A DNA stretch of 64,000 nt from Homalodisca vitripennis (lineage: Eukaryota > Arthropoda > Insecta > Hemiptera > Cicadellidae): NCBI RefSeq assembly GCF_021130785.1, contig NC_060207.1:106304001-106368000 (forward strand). Direction: 5' to 3'. This document shows, piece by piece, positions 1-15,166 of this stretch. Below the pieces are notes generated by a model. It was given only the letters and a program-made list of their open reading frames with translations. It was not told the DNA's origin and did no database searches. The translations under genes and the position numbers were made by a program. How positions within the stretch are numbered: the stretch's first letter is position 1; each line of letters starts with the position of its first letter.

Positions 1-694
1 AAACTACATTATTTGTTTGTATTTGCAGAATGTGAAAATACAAACATTGTTAGGCAGGTAAATCGGTCATAGCGAACCATAGCTACCAACTTGAGAAAAC
101 GAAAGTACTTTAAAAAACTTCCTTTAGAAATAAACCAAAAATAAAAAATGTTCACAAAAGAAGATAACGTCAAACTGATGGAAAGGTTACTATCCTGGTA
201 TGAAACATGATACAGATTCACCCCGTTTAATTCACCCGTACAGGTATATACGATTTATTGGTATTTTATTTAAAATTTGTTGACTAGATAGATAGCCCGC
301 CACGTAGTGACTCCAAAACTTTGGAATAGTTAAAATGTATTAGCATATTTTTTACATAATATAAACCAGAAAGTGTAAGTGTTAGTTTTATCACCAACTA
401 CGTAAGCCTAAGAACTGAGAAACCTATTTCTTACAAAGTTAATGTTTCGACCGGAACGTGTACATATACTCGTTCCAGAAACAAGGTATTATTAGTTTAC
501 TCGTTGATAATTTCATGCGGAAAAGCAAATTCTTGCATGCATTTGTCTGTGTCCTGCAATGGGATTTTGTATATTGTACATTCACCAATCAAAATTGTTT
601 AGGTCAAAACCTGAAATGGATAGCACGGATCATTGTAATATTCTCATCATACATTAACGCTGGAGTTGGTGTAAAGTGAAGTGTTGTGTTTCAG
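1..694. other. Intron sequence upstream of first visible Scyl2 exon
   Basis: AT-rich sequence without a convincing coding segment. It ends in a pyrimidine-containing acceptor (ttgtgtttcag) that leads into the kinase APE motif, so it is read as the 3' part of an intron whose upstream exon is outside the window. Confidence 0.6.
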
Positions 695-840
695 CACCAG
701 AGGTTCAAACATCTTCTGTGTGCAGCGTGCTCAGTGACATGTTCTCCCTGGGCATGGTGATCTGCGCCATCTTCAACCAGGGGAGACCACTGATACAAGC
801 AAACCATAGTAGCTCTACCTACTTGAAGCAGCTGGAACTG
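695..840 (+). CDS. Scyl2: Scyl2 exon a: kinase subdomains VIII-IX (APE, DMFSLG)
   Basis: Starts after ttcag with CA, the last two bases of an Ala codon, giving (A)PEVQTSSVCSVLSDMFS and on to YLKQLEL; ends at CTG|gtaagt in phase 0. APE is the end of the activation segment, and SDMFSLGMVICAIFNQGRPL corresponds to the subdomain IX helix with its invariant Asp. The segment is highly similar in spirit to SCYL2 proteins, where this part of the pseudokinase fold is well kept. Length 146 nt, 48 full codons. The catalytic loop and DFG region would lie in upstream exons and cannot be judged here. Confidence 0.88.
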
Positions 841-3800
841 GTAAGTCACTCTCACTTTTACTTTTCAAAGTTTAAAACTACCACAATTAAACACACATCT
901 TTTACAAAGCCGCTAAGAACGGTGTTTACAAGCTAAGTCCCTAAAGTCCTGTACTCCTTCAAGATTAACGTTGGAAGCCCACATATGTTCTCTTGACTTG
1001 TATAGAATCGCTCTGCCATTGTATTATAATCTCGGCTGATTGGAGAGTACCAGAGTATTTCTCCTCCGTCCACCTTCAAGACTCACCTTGACGATGTGTT
1101 CTATCGTATCTTCGTTCTGGCGGTATAGACGGTACTGGAGTAATCTTCATTGTAGAAGCATAACTTGCAGGTGTTTCCAGGAAAAACTATGACCAGTAAT
1201 TACTGGCAAGATTTGTATCTGTAGATGATTCCTGGTTGGTGATGATTCCTCCATTTAGGAAAGCTTAACCCATTTTCTCTTGCCCAGCTTTACATATGCA
1301 TCTCCAAAGAAATAAGTGATCATTCATCTTTTATATATTTGATGGTTTTGGGCCAATATATTGTAGCTAGTACGTGATGGTGTTCTATCTGATAGTATGT
1401 TTGAGTGATTCTCATTTGCTCATAAATCTCCAATGTTATTACGTAGTTGTGTCTTATGTTCTAGCTGGAAGACCAAGTGCACAACTTGCTACCTCGGGTG
1501 CCTATACCTCTTCAGGAGGCCGCAGTCCGACTCTTGAGCAGAGAGACGAGGCAGCGGCCCACCGCGCAACTCCTCTCCCTCATCAAATACTTTAGGTACG
1601 AACTAAACAAGACAAAATATCATATAAAACTTATACCCAGATAATAAGTTTTATAATAGTAAATAATAACATAGTACTAATCATTAAATCATAATTTAAT
1701 AGGTCTCATGTAGTAAACAATTGTTAAGTTATTATGAAGGAAATTACATTGACAGCTATCAATACGTATTGAAATCCCATAGCTGGAGTTAGATATTAGA
1801 TTGTGGTTACTTACTTTAGAACCTGATGTGTACGTATCTAACGTATGGTCATGTGCAACCACCAGATACACATTCTGTTACCAACAGTCCAGGACACGGA
1901 ACAGGGATAATTTTTGGCGTACAATGTCACGATGTCTCCTGAATCACAATTAATGTTAACAAAGCTACCCTATCAGTTCTAGAGACCCATCATTCGTTCA
2001 ACTCCCGAGACAGGGGTATCTTCACTAAACCAAGGCAATGGAAAAATGCTGTATAAAACAGTGGATAAAGATGAATCCTGACAACATCACTGGTCTCAAA
2101 CAGCTGATCATCCACCAATACGCCGTTGTGCTCTATTAACTAGTCACCGAAGTGTTAACTCGTTAGACTAATCAACATTGACAAATATCCCACCTGTCAC
2201 ATTTCACATTGTTAGTCAATAAAACAGCTTATAAATCCTTTCAATATGACTGTTATAAAACAGTTGGTTGGAATTCATTATGTGATTGTCCTCCTACCAT
2301 CTAGGCAACATAGTGCATACTCATTAACTGGTCATTGTCGAAGTATCGCTCTTGTTATGTTTCTATCCAATTATGCAACTGACAAGAATTGGCACTACGG
2401 CAACCTGCAACAGATGATTGTTCATTCGTGTACATTTGGTTGCATCCTGTCAACTGGAAAGTGGAGTTCGGGCTAATGAAACTTGATTACAGGTTTTCAG
2501 ATTTGAAAATATAACAGGATTATAAACATATAACGTCATTACGTGTTACAACTACATAAATACATTTTAAGATCAAGTATCTGACCAAGCTTCTGAAATA
2601 TACAAAGTTATGCCGTAACGTTAAATATGTATGAAGATAACTAATAAAAATCATAGCGATGTCATAGTTTATTTACCGTCCTGTTTTATATCTCGTGCCT
2701 TAACTGTTACCAGTTGAATAGTATTCGCACGGCCCCGTTGGGAATAGCTCACTTCCTGTCACAGACAATATTTTATAATTTAACTGTATATACTATTGCT
2801 TTGTTTTTCAATTATCTTTTTGTATAATTGTGCTATTAATCCGATTTGTATAGAACGACACTGTTCAAAACGGATTTTGAACACTAGGTTTCAGGATTTC
2901 CAATGTGAAATACGAAAATATGTAACTGGCGCAAAGAATGTATTCCCCGACATGATGATTCACTGATTTAATAATATATATTTAAGCTTTAATGGAAAAT
3001 AATTCCAAAAATCCCCCATTATTTACCTAGGCCTCAGCAGTTCTATAGCTCATTTTAATTTATTTACAAAGTTCACTCGTACAGTACATTTGCTCATAAA
3101 ACTACTACTTTCAGGGTATATGCAATAAAACAATATTATTGACTGCTAACTTTATATTTTTCAGTCTACGACATTCATTATAACACGCAAATAAATGTCA
3201 AGTGACAGTGTTAATGAATTCCATTTCAATCTCAAATTTCTGCATTGCACTCCTTTTCACATTTGTGAGGGACATTACGTTACTTTACAATAAACTCTTA
3301 TCTTGAATGTCTTTTCATCAAAATGTATACTACTACTGAATAGGAACCAAAAGTTCAAAATTAATATTCGCTATAAGAAATAATAAAACATATAATAATA
3401 ATAAACAGTTCAAAGTGTTTTACTGAGCAATTAAACTTTAAATTTTGATTCTCAGAATCTACTTAATTTAATACTTAATAGTTGACCCATCATTTCTTGA
3501 AGTATCTTCTGTAAAATAATGTTATATATTAATAGCTTTGTATGAATCCTTCAAAACCGTCGATCTCAAGATTCGAACCGTAATGCATTCTTCTGTTTAT
3601 TGGAACTGATACGTTTCAATTATTTTATTCTGTTACCTACATCCCTATTTTAAAACAGGCTTCAAAACCGTAGATACTCTTAGAATATTCTTGTATATTA
3701 TTCTCCATAAGATGTCGATGATACTCTGTATTATGTATACTGTGTTTACGTGTTGCAGTGATCCTGCAGTGCAGGCGCTGCAGTTTCTGGATGTTATTAA

Positions 3801-6800
3801 CATGAAGGACCCCACCCAGAAATCCCACTTTTACAGAAATACACTGAAAGAAGTATTACCTTACATCCCACGGGTGAGTCATCCTTATGTAATTGTAATC
3901 ATAAGTTACTTCAAAAACTTACCATTTGATTGGCTAAATAAAAAAAAGAAAGAAGTATCATATATCGTGTAGTCTTCTATTGCTTAATTGTTTTGTCTCT
4001 TTGTTCGTATACTTGATTTTAGAAAGAATATATTTTTAAATTGAGCAAAGATATGACATTGAATCTTTGAAAAATTTTAATTTAATAAAATTTTGATTTT
4101 GAAACGTTTCTGGAAAAAATTATAACAGGTTTCAAAATATTTTCATACTAAGATTTTCAAACTGTAATAAGTCAAAAAAGAGAATTTGCCAATAATTGAT
4201 AAGAAATGTAAATATACGATAGACAACTATTTTAATATCAATCCTATTCCTTTGATAAAATTATAATGGAGTGGTTTTAATTAGTGATATTTCGGATATA
4301 AAAAGCACTAATCAAATTATTAAAATTTTATTGATAATATAATGTAATGTTGTATAGTGTTTCACACTGATTGATTCTATTTATTAAATGTAATCAACTA
4401 AGTGCCACTTGTATTAGTTTAATTTGCAGCTGATTACATTAAAAATCTAAAATTACAGTTTATGTTTAACATGTTGCAACAAAAGTTGTATAGAAAGAGT
4501 TAAAAATTAAACAATGACCTAGTAGTAATATGAGCTGTTATATACAACAATCAGCTGAATACACCACACACATCAGCAGTTACACAAGTGTGAGGGGGGC
4601 ACTCAGTAAGAGCTTTACTACCCCGTTACTATTTATCGTGAAGACATAAACTTGGTATTTAAATGTTTTTCTTAAAGTCTCTCATATATTTAGTTAATAC
4701 GGATTGAAAAGTTTAAGCTAAGTATTTTATTTTTTAACAGATCTTAATTAGGGTAAAAATATGTTCTAAGATTTAATTCCATAACTTTATTTAATTTACA
4801 TATTTTCTTATTTAAACCTAATCAGACAGACAGTGCACTAATCAAAATGACTATATTTTATATTATGTTTATTGCATTTTTTTAGATTAACGATCAAATG
4901 GTGAAATTTTATAGATTCATTTATGGTCAACCGGATAAAATAAAACCTAGTCTTATTGTAATTGGTTAAAGGTATATAATTAAACTTATATCAGTTAACT
5001 AACATTTGTAGACCAGGCCATGCTGAAATTCGAATTAATTCATTTTCATTAGACATAAATTTAACATTCTGCATTACAAAAAAAAGTCCTACAAAGTAGC
5101 ATGTTCTTTTAAGACGTTTCTTTAGTAAAATAACCTTCCATTATCATGATAGAACACAATATGTTATTAAATCTTGGTACTGGTTTTCGTTATACAAATG
5201 TAAAGAATTACATACCAAATGCTCTTTTACTTTAAATATTTACTTTTAAATGTAAAAACTTTACTCTGAAATAAAAGTTAAAGTTTTAAACTAGTGATCT
5301 ATTGTAAAACAATATTTAATAAAAGTTTAAATGGATAGAAAATGTAAAGGGCATAGCCTTATTATTGTAAAGTCCCTTAGAAAAACGATCAGTACTGAAA
5401 GAGCTTTCCATTTACAGACTGGTCATTGGTCAATTCCTGCAAGGAAATAAGTAGTGAGGGAAGAGAGCGGAGGAAGGCTGGAAAGACTCTCAGAAATATA
5501 ACTTACACCGTCAGTTTATTGTCTAAACAACCCTACCACAACAGTTGAGACTAGTCCGCGAGAAACACGACCGTCTTTATGATGTATCGTTCTATCAGTT
5601 TAACTTCAGATAGAACATACGAAATCTAGATAGCCCTTTAGCATTTCCATTCCCTAAATACCTTCTTGATATCATAGATATACTAGGTGACACAAAACCG
5701 TAAATCGATAACCACCGTATTCGGCTTAGAGCTAATCATTTGTGCTCCACCTTACACATTCATACTTTCTTTTAATTAGACCATTACTTACATCTACATA
5801 GCCAAGTACTGTAAGGTTGGTGTTATAGTGTCATGGTATATGAGACATTACATTCTAGCTTATGTAATAAGAAACATTCTACTTCGTGTTTATAATTTTT
5901 GTTTTGATTATTTTTAGAATTTGAATATTATTTATATACATTCTACGGAGCTAGACATTTAATTTTAATAGCCTGAATTATTTAAATATCGGTTGGAAAA
6001 ATACTGTGGTCGATATTTATTGACAGTTTCTGATACATCTCCTTATTATGATGAATGATCACTATACAGTCTTTACTGCACCATCATAGGGTACATCGCG
6101 TTATTAGTGTTATTATTGTACTAGTGTTGTTATTTCAATTAGATGTCAGAATCGTAAGCAGAGATTAATACAGACGTCTCATTTAAATGTAGATTGGTTG
6201 GTCTACTGTCAGTACCTAATGACATCCGGTGATAACCATTCCTTATTATATGGAATGTATGTTTTTTTACTAAACACAGGGTCAAATCCAGTTATCAGTG
6301 CTATTATTGTACTGATTTTGCTATATTAGTAAGCTGGTTCAAACTTTTAGTGCCGATGAAATACAGACGTCTCATTTCAATGTAGATTGGTTGGTCTACT
6401 GTCAGTACCTAATAACATCCTGTGATAACCATTCCTTAATTATATGGAATGTATGTTTTTTACTAACACAGGGTCAAATCCAGTTATCAGTGCTATTATT
6501 GTACTGATTTTGCTATATTAGTAAGCTGGTTCAAACTTTTTAGTGCCGATGAAATACAGACGTCTCATTTCAATGTAGATTGGTTGGTCTACTGTCAGTA
6601 CCTAATAACATCCTGTGATAACCATTCCTTATTATATGGAATGTATGTTTTTTACTAACACAGGGTCAAATCCAGTTATCAGTGCTATTATTGTACTGAT
6701 TTTGCTATATTAGTAAGCTGGTTCAAACTTTTAGTGCCGATGAAATACAGACGTCTCATTTACATGTAGATTGGTTGGTCTACTGTCAGTACCTAATAAC

Positions 6801-9800
6801 ATCCTGTGATAACCATTCCTTATTATATGGAATGTATGTTTTTTACTAACACAGGGTCAAATCCAGTTATCAGTGCTATTATTGTACTGATGTTGCTATA
6901 TTAGTAAGCTAATTCAAACTTTTAGTGCCGATGAAATACAGACGTCTCATTTAAGTGTAGATTGGTTGGTCTACTGTCAGTACCTAATGACATCCTGTGA
7001 TAACCATTCCTTATTATATGGAATGTATGTTTTTTACTAACACAGGGTCAAATCCAGTTATCAGTTCTATTATTGTACTGATGTTGCTATATTAGTAAGC
7101 TAATTCAAACTTTTAGTGCCGATGAAATACAGACGTCTCATTTACATGTAGATTGGTTGGTCTACTGTCAGTACCTAATGACATCCTGTGATAACCATTC
7201 CTTATTATATGGAATGTATGTTTTTTACTAACACAGGGTCAAATCCAGTTATCAGTGCTATTATTGTACTGATTTTGCTATATTAGTAAGCTGGTTCAAA
7301 CTTTTAGTGCCGATGAAATACAGACGTCTCATTTCAATGTAGATTGGTTGGTCTACTGTCAGTACCTAATGACATCCTGTGATAACCATTCCTTATTATA
7401 TGGAATGTATGTTTTTTACTAACACAGGGTCAAATCCAGTTATCAGTTCTATTATTGTACTGATGTTGCTATATTAGTAAGCTAATTCAAACTTTTAGTG
7501 CTGATGAAATACAGACGTTTCATTTACATGTAGATTGGTTGGTCTACTGTCAGTACCTAATGACAGTCGGTGATAACCATTCCTTGTTATGGCGACTATC
7601 ATCCTACAGCTACACTAAGGTAGTTCTCGTATCAGAATTGGTCCAATTTGTTATTAAGTTGTTTCTAGTAATGCATTGATATTGTTATTTTTGTGAGTCT
7701 GTATACGAACTGTGATTACTTATTAAATATAGACATATTATTTACATTTGATCTGCTGTCAGTATATAAGAACAATCGGACACGCTTATTCAATTTCATG
7801 AATTTTCATATTTTCCACCAATTATTACTTCAGATCTTGTTCCTAGATACGTTGAAATCAAGTTATCAATTAATAAAATTCTACATCCCAAGAAATATGT
7901 TTTGTTTGGTCCTTACGATGATGATCTGTGCTTAGGTCTTTCTTATATACCATGTTCAGGTTTTTTATCGATACTTAAAAGGCTCGAAAGTAAGTATTCA
8001 TCAAGCTGTTCAGGAAATTTCGATGTATTTGTTATGATTTTATTAATTTAATACATGTTTTATAATGTATATTAACACAGAAAATGTTAGGTATTAAAAA
8101 CTTTGGTATTTTGTAATCATATTATTTATACAAAAGACAAACGCTATTCGTTATTAGCAACCAGCTGAAATATTTGAAATATTCTTTTAGCCAAAATTTC
8201 TATTTCACTTTGATTAGTGTTGGTAGGCCATATAATACAATTAAAAATGCATGCACTCACCCTACTCAGTTATAGTACTGGAATTGTTTTTTTCTTTTTG
8301 CCTTCTAGGTAATTGTTTGCTTTCAAGTTTCAAATTGAATGTATAAGTAAATGTGCATACAAACTAACTTCATAACTATTGTAAATGAACATTTTGATTT
8401 GAAGAAACAACTACCTTAATAAAGACAGATTTATCAGAGGTTATCAAATTTATCCTCACGGTTAGGATCAGCAATACAACAGAAAAAGCACAGTTTATCT
8501 TTCAACAAATTTACATACCATATGAAATATGTATATTGCAATACCTCAGTAACATTTCAATATGTATTCATGCACTACTAGGATCCAAAAAAGTTTGGTA
8601 TTTTGTAGATCCATAAGGCCATCATAGTTTCTAACCCACTCTAGGACTCAGCTAAGGTTTTTGTTGCAGAAACTGTGGTTCCAGCACGTATGGCCTTGTC
8701 TGCAGCAGGAGATGAGAACCCAGGAAGTCCTGGCCGCCGTGCTCCAGCCCATCATTTACTTGATACAGGAGTGTTCGGTGGAGGAGTACGAGAACATCAT
8801 CTTACCACCTTTCAGGTAATATTTTTGCTGTAAGACATGTATGATCCTGTTTGCTAAATAATCCACGTAGTCTAGATGAAAGCCAATCTTAAAAACCAGT
8901 TAAAATTTATGGTTATTACATTGAAATAAACTTATCACTACTATTTTGTATTCGCGAGCTAACAAGTCAGATAGAAAGAATCCGCTTTCAATTGTGTTAG
9001 TTATCCTAAATTGTGGGAGCGCATCCCAGTTCCAGTAAACTTCGAAACACTTATTTCAAAGCGATTAAAAAAAGCTCGAAAATACAGAAGATTTGTAGAG
9101 TAGAGTGGTTTAATCTATATTATTTTATAAAAATATAAAACCTAAAAACAATGAAATTTTGTTATAGAATCTGCGAAAAACAGCTTTCATGACAACAACA
9201 AAATTTAAATGTATTAAACAAACAAATTAAAATAATACACTACAGTAGCCTTTATTAAATGTAATATATGATAGAAACATAGTATGCCCATTTAGTGAAC
9301 TTTCAACTTTTGTCTGTTTCCTAACAAATTTTGCTTTACCTCGTCGGTCAAATCACGACCTTTAGTAATAACCGAATCAAAAAGTTGTCAGCAAAACTTC
9401 ACCTAGAAGAAAACTTCACAATCCAGTTTGTCATGGGAGCTGCCAGCAACAAGTATCAGAGAGGTTACTCAGCTCTCTGTCTACTTTCACGGATCTTGAT
9501 CCTTCCGCTATGTAACCCCCTCCTCTCACCGTAGTACACCTACTCCTCCCTTTCACCATCCTCATCACAACACAACACCGAAGTACCTTATCTCTCGTCG
9601 TTATCTATTTTGTGATGCTATGCACAGCACTTCATTCAAACACAATGAGTCCATTTCAAAGTGTGTATTTCGTGTCATTTTTACTATTTGAAACTAAAAA
9701 TAGGTAAACAAAATCAAATCGTTACGCTATGCTTGTATGCACTCCAGTTTAATTTTATACCGGTTACAAAGTGTTCTTACTTTTATGAAAACTAGGCGTA

Positions 9801-12800
9801 CGGTTCTTTAATTGTTACTGATATAAAAAATTAGCTTTTTATTAGTGAAATTATCGAAACGGTGAATTATAAGGATCATAGTACGAGATCTATCGAATAA
9901 AATCGAATTGGTCTGGCATAACTATACAACACCTACTCTTAATTTGTATGCTTATGCGGGCGATGTCATGATTATTACTTAAGTTTACCTGTTCACAAGG
10001 GACAACAGTTAACACAGTGGTAACCTTGAAATATTTTGATCTTACTATGGTCCTATAGATGGCTTCCGCCATCTTCAACAAATTTTGAACGTTTATTGAA
10101 GTTAATTACAAACCAAAAAAGTCAGTTTTAGTGGTATTTTTGTTTGTATTTTTGCTTTTTTAAATATTATTTTAATTTTAAATGCTTTCAACTTTTACCA
10201 CGTCTCATGTTGAAAGCTTCTATTTTGAAAGATGTAGATTTTGCCCCAAAGTAGTCCACATAATTGTACTAGATCACAAGATGTACAAAGATGTCCCATT
10301 ACCACTTGAAACAGTAGACTGCTGCGTGGAAAATGTCCATTAAGGAGCCTTTTGTTTCATAAGTTCTAAGAACTAAGAACACACTAATCTTAATTCCGTA
10401 TAAAGAGATTTGTGTACTCATTGTTCTAGAAATTGTTCATGGTACGATTCCGGATTACGAATTTATTTAAAGTATAGCTGTCCCTAATTTTTGTGCAAAT
10501 TTTTATCAAAATCGGTGACTAATAGCCCATCATGAAATTTTTTAGTCCTTACGCGGACGGTTTTATCATTATAGTCCAGATGTTTTCACAACATCTCAAA
10601 ACATTTTTAACACAATCTTGAGATATTTCGGCACATTGAGAGCCATTTTCAGTGAACGATTCATGTCAACGGTTCTGAACTTTAACAAAAGGGACTTTAA
10701 CTTCAACTTGATGAGTTAACACTTAATAGTAATACGAGTTAATACGTAATTGTAAATAACAGTGTGTATGACAACGATACATTAATAATAGTACATATAC
10801 TGACAATACAAGAATATAAAAAAATATATATATAAAATATAAAAACCACAAAACCAAAATTAAGCTGCGATAAATGTATTCAATCTTAAAGCTTTTTCTC
10901 AAAACTTCCAAGATATTTTACAGAACGTAAGTTATGTAAAGAACACAGGCCAACTCTTCCTATTTCTAAACTTTTAAGATTTTGTTCTGATTCTCAAATT
11001 TATCCAAGATATCTCTTTGGAAAGTTTTATATGCTAAGTTTTATACAAATTTATCGGCGACATTAAGAATTAATGTATTCATAAGAAACATTACTTTCTA
11101 TATGTCCACGTAAAACAAATACGTTTTTAAGTTCAGACATGATATACAAAAAAAATCAAAATAAAATATATTTATCTTATTTCAAATACCTAAAATATAA
11201 TTTGTTTTAGAAGATAATGTTCAAAATACATCACCAGGTGGTGTTTATGAGAGACATCATCTGCTACTCAAAATTAATTGATTACATCAAAGAATTTGAT
11301 TACGTGAAAATGTGGAAAATATTCGGGGATTATGAGATTTAAAACTCACTCTGTGCACAGTCACGAGATAAATGTTTTTCCTGGACAATAATTTGATGGC
11401 CGATGATTAGGGCGAACCCAGGGGTTTAGTGGGTTGAGGGTGGGAGTGGGAGGTTTGGAGGGTGTTTTGTAATTAAGAGCTCTGCCGCTGGCAACCACAT
11501 GGCACATGGCAACTCAACTCGCGTTCCGTAATTACATCGTGTTGAAATATACTCATACTCGCAAATACACACCAAATACTCTAGTTACGTTCATTGTTTA
11601 TCCTTCCACCTGCTTGTGACCCAGCCACAGTATTATTGAGACGCTGCCAACCACATGGCACATGGCAACTCAACTCGCGTTCCGTAATTACATCGTGTTG
11701 AAATATACTCATACTCGCAAATACACACCAAATACTCTAGTTACGTTCATTGTTTATCCTTCCACCTGCTTGTGACCCAGCCACAGTATTATTGAGACGC
11801 TGCCAACCACATGGCAACTCAGCTTGCGTTCCGTAATTACATCGTGTTGAAATTTGCTCATACTCGCAAATACACACCAAATACTCTAGTTAAGTTCATT
11901 GTTTATCCTTCCACCTGCTTGTGACCCAGCCACAGTATTATGGAGACGGTGAGGCCGAATTACATTCGTTATATTTCATTAATATACATAATTAATGTTA
12001 GACATTATTTTAGCTAATTATGTAAAATATAACAATAATTTGATTTGTGTCAAGTATTTTGTACTGAATCTCCTTCTCTTGAGGAACATAGAATTTTATA
12101 TTGAAATACGGAGCATTACACTAGATATAACTGTAGGAGCATGGGGAACCTAAGAAATGTTCTCTCGGCTAAATCTTGACAGCTGTTGTTATAATATTTT
12201 TCTAGATGCCGATAACAACTGCAATTATTTACAAGGCAATCAAAACCTTTTATTAATAGAAAGTTGTTTATATTAGCTTAACTGGAGTGTTTTATTGATG
12301 AGATGGCTAGGTAACTTAAAGTTTAAAATGGAACATCTAGTCTCATCCATACAATTAATGTTACAAAATTAAAGTAAAATATCTCTTCACGCTCCATAGG
12401 AGGAAAGGTAGACTGTATGTGTAGCTATCATCTCAAAATGTTGAGCTGAAGATGCATTACTAGTTTAGATGTTTGATTTGCACAACACTGATCGGAAAAT
12501 AACCCTCATATTACTGAGATAGTTATTTTACCCATATAATGCCCGCTATTATGAAATAATTATTGATTAAAACTGGCTAATGAACATGTGGAAGATATAT
12601 ACATACACTGCGTCTTTACAAGTTTTAGTTTGTGTCTATAATGAACTATGGTAGTTTTTGTGTTCACAATTCCCGTATTGTGTATACTGCTCAAAACTTT
12701 GTAATTCTTACGACGTTGTACGTACAACAAATATTATTGTAAGTGATCTGAGAATTACTAGAAACTACGATGTAATACGCACTAATTTATATATAATTAT

Positions 12801-15115
12801 TCCTTTTCCTGACATAGAATGGCCGCTATCTAGAAACATTAAGAGATATCGTAAAAAATTAAAGAATGAAAGCATTTTATAAATACTCAATGTAATGATT
12901 AATGTAGTGTTTTGAGATTACGTTAGAAATTAGTAGAGTCACATTTTTTCTCGAATGAGAATGGCCTGGCTGTCTTTCGAACCCATCCAATGAGCAATTA
13001 TTGCATTTGCACTGTTTAGTCTGTATATTTTAAACATTTACGACAGTTATCGTTTTCACTTGCTCTTGATATAGGAAAAAATATCATTGGCTAAACTAGA
13101 CTTTTGTAACGTATTAAATGCTATTTAAAGGATATTATTAATTTTGATAAGTTCTTGATTGTATTGAACTATTAATGTTGGATCGCTGTTTTCAAATTTA
13201 GAATTTATTGTATTATTTAAGTTATTGTATTGTGCGTTTTTTTTGTAGTTTTCTTGTATAACATGTTTTAAGAATGCATTCCATTACACTATCAATGTTT
13301 TTCTCCTTGTTCATAGTGTTGCTACATAGTTTTTGAGCTCTGTAAGCTAAACCTTTTGGCATATTCTTCTTAATTTACATTAGATGGCAACTGTCGAAGT
13401 TTAAATATTGCTTACTGTTTGTTTTTTTACGTTTATTTTCTAAATGTTCATTTTCAATAAATACTTGCATATAAAAGTATTTTAGCAAAGTAGGAGACGT
13501 TCCAAATGTAAATTTTAGATTGCTAAATTCATTTAAACGTGCTAAAAAGTTGTTTCCAAATCGAAAAACGTCATTACTGAAACTTTTCCTCAGTATAGGC
13601 GATTCCCCATATAAAGGTTATCATATGATGGAGCCATACGTTTCCACATGTCTATGCCTTTTTGTTGTAGATAAAATATATCTTGAAAACGGAAGAAATT
13701 AATGTTACGCACATAATATATTCCTTTGTAATAAACGAGGTACTGGGTTTTATAAAAATGTTTTGTCTTTGCACATATAAAAGATATTATGTTATAGCTA
13801 CGATTCCTTCATCGTGTTCTATATATGTGTATAAAGATGTAACATCAATAGTGACTAATATTATATCCTTAGGGAAAGTGTTGTGTAAATTTTTAAGTTC
13901 CTCTAAGAAGTCACCTGATATTGTTTATGGTTTATGGTAGGTTTTTAACTTAAACTTAAACCACATACATGAAAATACTATTGGGGCGGGTGAAAGTAGA
14001 ATTTTCTTGTGCAACTTTGGAAGAATATAACAAATTGTTATCGAATATATATTAAATCGATTGAATTATTAAGAAAATTCCCTTTTCTCCGTTTTTAATT
14101 TTAAAATATTTATTTAGAAATTTTAAATTTTAACATTTATTGAAATTATTATTGTTATTAAATTATTGAAATGTTAAACGTTAACACTTATTTAAGTATT
14201 CCGTTAGGTTTTCGTCGAATTGCATGTATGAATGTATTCACGTAATGTCGGATTATCTCTGACATATAGTTAACTGTATTCATTATTGCTTTATTATATG
14301 CGGGGACAACTATTAATTTGTTGTTTTTCCGTAAATATGCTGTGGTTTTTATTTGTTTTTTATTAAGATTAGAGGTTTTCAGTAGAAATTCAGGCAAATT
14401 TGGATCAGTATTAGATATGACAATATTAAGAAATTGTTCAATAGAATTCGAAATCAGTTTAGATTCTTGCCAATTAGATTTGGTTTTAATGTAGTTAGGT
14501 TTATTTTAATTACATGGTAATTTAGTAGAGTTGATAGGAATATAGTGTTTCATCCTAACCTTATTTCAAATTCCACACAACAATTTTCAGACAACCAGTT
14601 TCATATTAAATGATTTAAGATTTAGACGCCGGGGTAAAATAGCCCTTTTCATATTCATCTACCTTATCATTATTTAGGACATATTTGGACAATTTGGTTT
14701 ATTTTCGCTCTTATATTAAAACATACGTTCATCATAACAAGGAATAAGTCCAGGTTAAATGTTAGAGAGATCTTTATTTTACTTTAATAAAGTTAGATTG
14801 TTTTTTCAGTTTATTGGCATACTTTAATTATTTGATTGTTATCTTCTTCTTCGTAATTAATGCCTGGACTAACGTACTTTTAGAAGAATCAGGGAATAAT
14901 ACTTAAATGTAAATAAGGAAGCACCTAAAAATATAAAGTGTAAATATCACTTTGCTAGCTTTTTTGGGGTGTTGAATTGCTTCAGGAATAATTTTTATAT
15001 GTTTCATTGATTGGATGTCATGGTGTTAATATCAATTGTTTTTTTATTTTCAGTTTTAATTGCAACTAATTTAAATTATAAAAATCTTAAACAACTTAAA
15101 GTAAAATAACTTAAG

Positions 15116-15166
<51 letters not shown>

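Noticed and set aside
3571..3590. Possible - strand tRNA T-arm (GGTTCGAATCT)
   Set aside because: The surrounding bases do not form a T stem, and no other tRNA part is present.
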